From assembly GCA_020882975.1 (NCBI GenBank), contig JAHRFD010000003.1:130732-194731 (forward strand): a stretch of DNA of 64,000 bases, read 5' to 3'. Position numbers and translations under genes: made by a program. Within the stretch, counting starts at the first letter, position 1. Every line of letters begins with the position of its first letter. Shown in pieces: positions 63,476 to 64,000 of this stretch. Source of the DNA: Microcoleus sp. EPA2 (lineage in GTDB: Bacteria > Cyanobacteriota > Cyanobacteriia > Cyanobacteriales > Microcoleaceae). Below the pieces are notes generated by a model. The model did not search any database and was not told where the DNA came from. It saw only the letters and a list, made by a program, of their open reading frames with translations.

Positions 63476-64000
63476 ATGAAAGCAAGATTTCGCTACAGGT
63501 TTTACCGGACCAGTCAACAGCAGCAGAGTTTGGCTCAGTTGTTCGGCTGTGTTCGCGTAGTCTGGAACGATGCCCTCGCTCTCTGCAAGCAATCCGATAA
63601 AAAGCCAAGTTCAGCGGATTTGCAAAAAATCGTTATTACTCAGGCTAAGAATACCGAAGAAAGAGCTTGGCTAGGAGATGTGTCGTGCGTCCCATTACAA
63701 CAGTCGGTTGCCGACGTGGATGTCGCTTTCAAGAACTTTTTCAACTCCTGTAAAGGAAAGCGAAAAGGACGCAAAGTCGGATATCCCAAGTTCAAAAGAA
63801 GAACCAGCAGTCAGTCGGCGCGTTTTAGAATTGGAGGATTTTCCTTCAAAGGTGATGGAGTCTATTTAGCAAAGATTGGAATTGTCAATCCAATATGGTC
63901 TAGAGAATTACCATCAACATCCAGTTCTGTGACAGTGATTAAAGACTGTGCAAACCGCTATTTCTTAAGTTTTGTTGTAGAGGTTGAGTCAGTTCAATCC
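63476..64000 (+). CDS. tnpB: TnpB RNA-guided nuclease of the IS605-type element, N-terminal part
   Basis: The frame is open from ATG 63476 to the window edge (175 codons). MKARFRYRFYRTSQQQQSL, FGCVRVVWNDALAL, VSCVPLQQSVADVDVAFKNFF and GRKVGYPKFKRRTSSQSARF are N-terminal TnpB features. The RuvC catalytic residues and zinc finger would lie beyond the edge. TnpB proteins are RNA-guided DNA nucleases that act near the element's right end. It is divergent from tnpA, with a 50-bp gap, the IS605 layout. Confidence 0.88.
   Translation, partial: MKARFRYRFYRTSQQQQSLAQLFGCVRVVWNDALALCKQSDKKPSSADLQKIVITQAKNTEERAWLGDVSCVPLQQSVADVDVAFKNFFNSCKGKRKGRKVGYPKFKRRTSSQSARFRIGGFSFKGDGVYLAKIGIVNPIWSRELPSTSSSVTVIKDCANRYFLSFVVEVESVQS

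Overview
The window looks like chromosomal DNA of a filamentous cyanobacterium, most likely of the Oscillatoriales (Microcoleus/Oscillatoria type). Evidence seen here: many GCGATCGC-like (HIP1) sites, arrays of short heptamer repeats between genes, an RpaA response regulator, a phytochrome-like bilin photoreceptor kinase, a DUF1997 protein, the cyanobacterial lptA/lptB/lptFG set and a str operon of cyanobacterial layout. The species is inference; no rRNA is present and I recognised no tRNA gene.

Layout. 1-2217: end of an SxtJ-like gene and a NodU-type carbamoyltransferase. 2526-4400: zinc-ribbon membrane protein, a 0.5 kb heptamer array and birA. 4450-8030: a leftward iron cluster (three uncharacterised membrane or membrane-anchored proteins, a ferritin-like protein and an FTR1 permease) with a 19-bp Fur-like palindrome upstream. 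8738-11184: an ECF-type nickel/cobalt transporter (MN fusion, Q, O). 11255-16327: housekeeping genes (FKBP, dnaB, rplI, gloB) and small conserved proteins. 16388-25998: a rightward glycan cluster with galE, GT11-, GT8-, GT4- and GT10-like glycosyltransferases, a methyltransferase and an ABC exporter carrying a HisKA-like tail. 26615-29219: rpaA, a 5'-truncated fur pseudogene, an HD-like protein and a small paralogue of the gene at 16124.

29634-34919: rpsL-rpsG-fusA-tufA-rpsJ, closed by a strong terminator. 34920-40840 is the most accessory-looking stretch: 82-bp palindromic repeats, a duplicated 5' fragment of a leucine-rich-repeat Roco GTPase gene, a DUF433 protein, a toxin-antitoxin pair whose toxin is frameshifted, and the intact 1213-residue Roco gene. 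40844-47181: Lon-substrate-domain protein, pentapeptide protein, pheA, DUF1997 protein, three FHA proteins and pgl. 47508-52021: an unknown Pro/Ser/Asn-rich membrane-anchored protein, a 50-bp perfect palindrome and lptFG-lptB-lptA. 52659-56294: msrB, pyrH-frr, a geranylgeranyl-reductase-family protein and a NADAR protein. 56577-60498: a knotless phytochrome/cyanobacteriochrome histidine kinase and a pentapeptide-TPR protein. 61587-64000: a lone IS630-type HTH protein, an InrS-type nickel sensor, and an IS200/IS605 element (tnpA, and tnpB running off the edge) inserted right beside the sensor gene.

Functional links: nickel uptake (8.7-11.2 kb) and nickel sensing (62.6 kb) are both present; iron import and storage are clustered; the glycan cluster has the genes to build, methylate and export a surface glycan. 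The best candidates for new biology are the duplicated Roco/TA region, the ABC exporter with a degenerate histidine-kinase tail, the two-chromophore photoreceptor with an altered DXCF motif, and the iron cluster with its uncharacterised membrane proteins.
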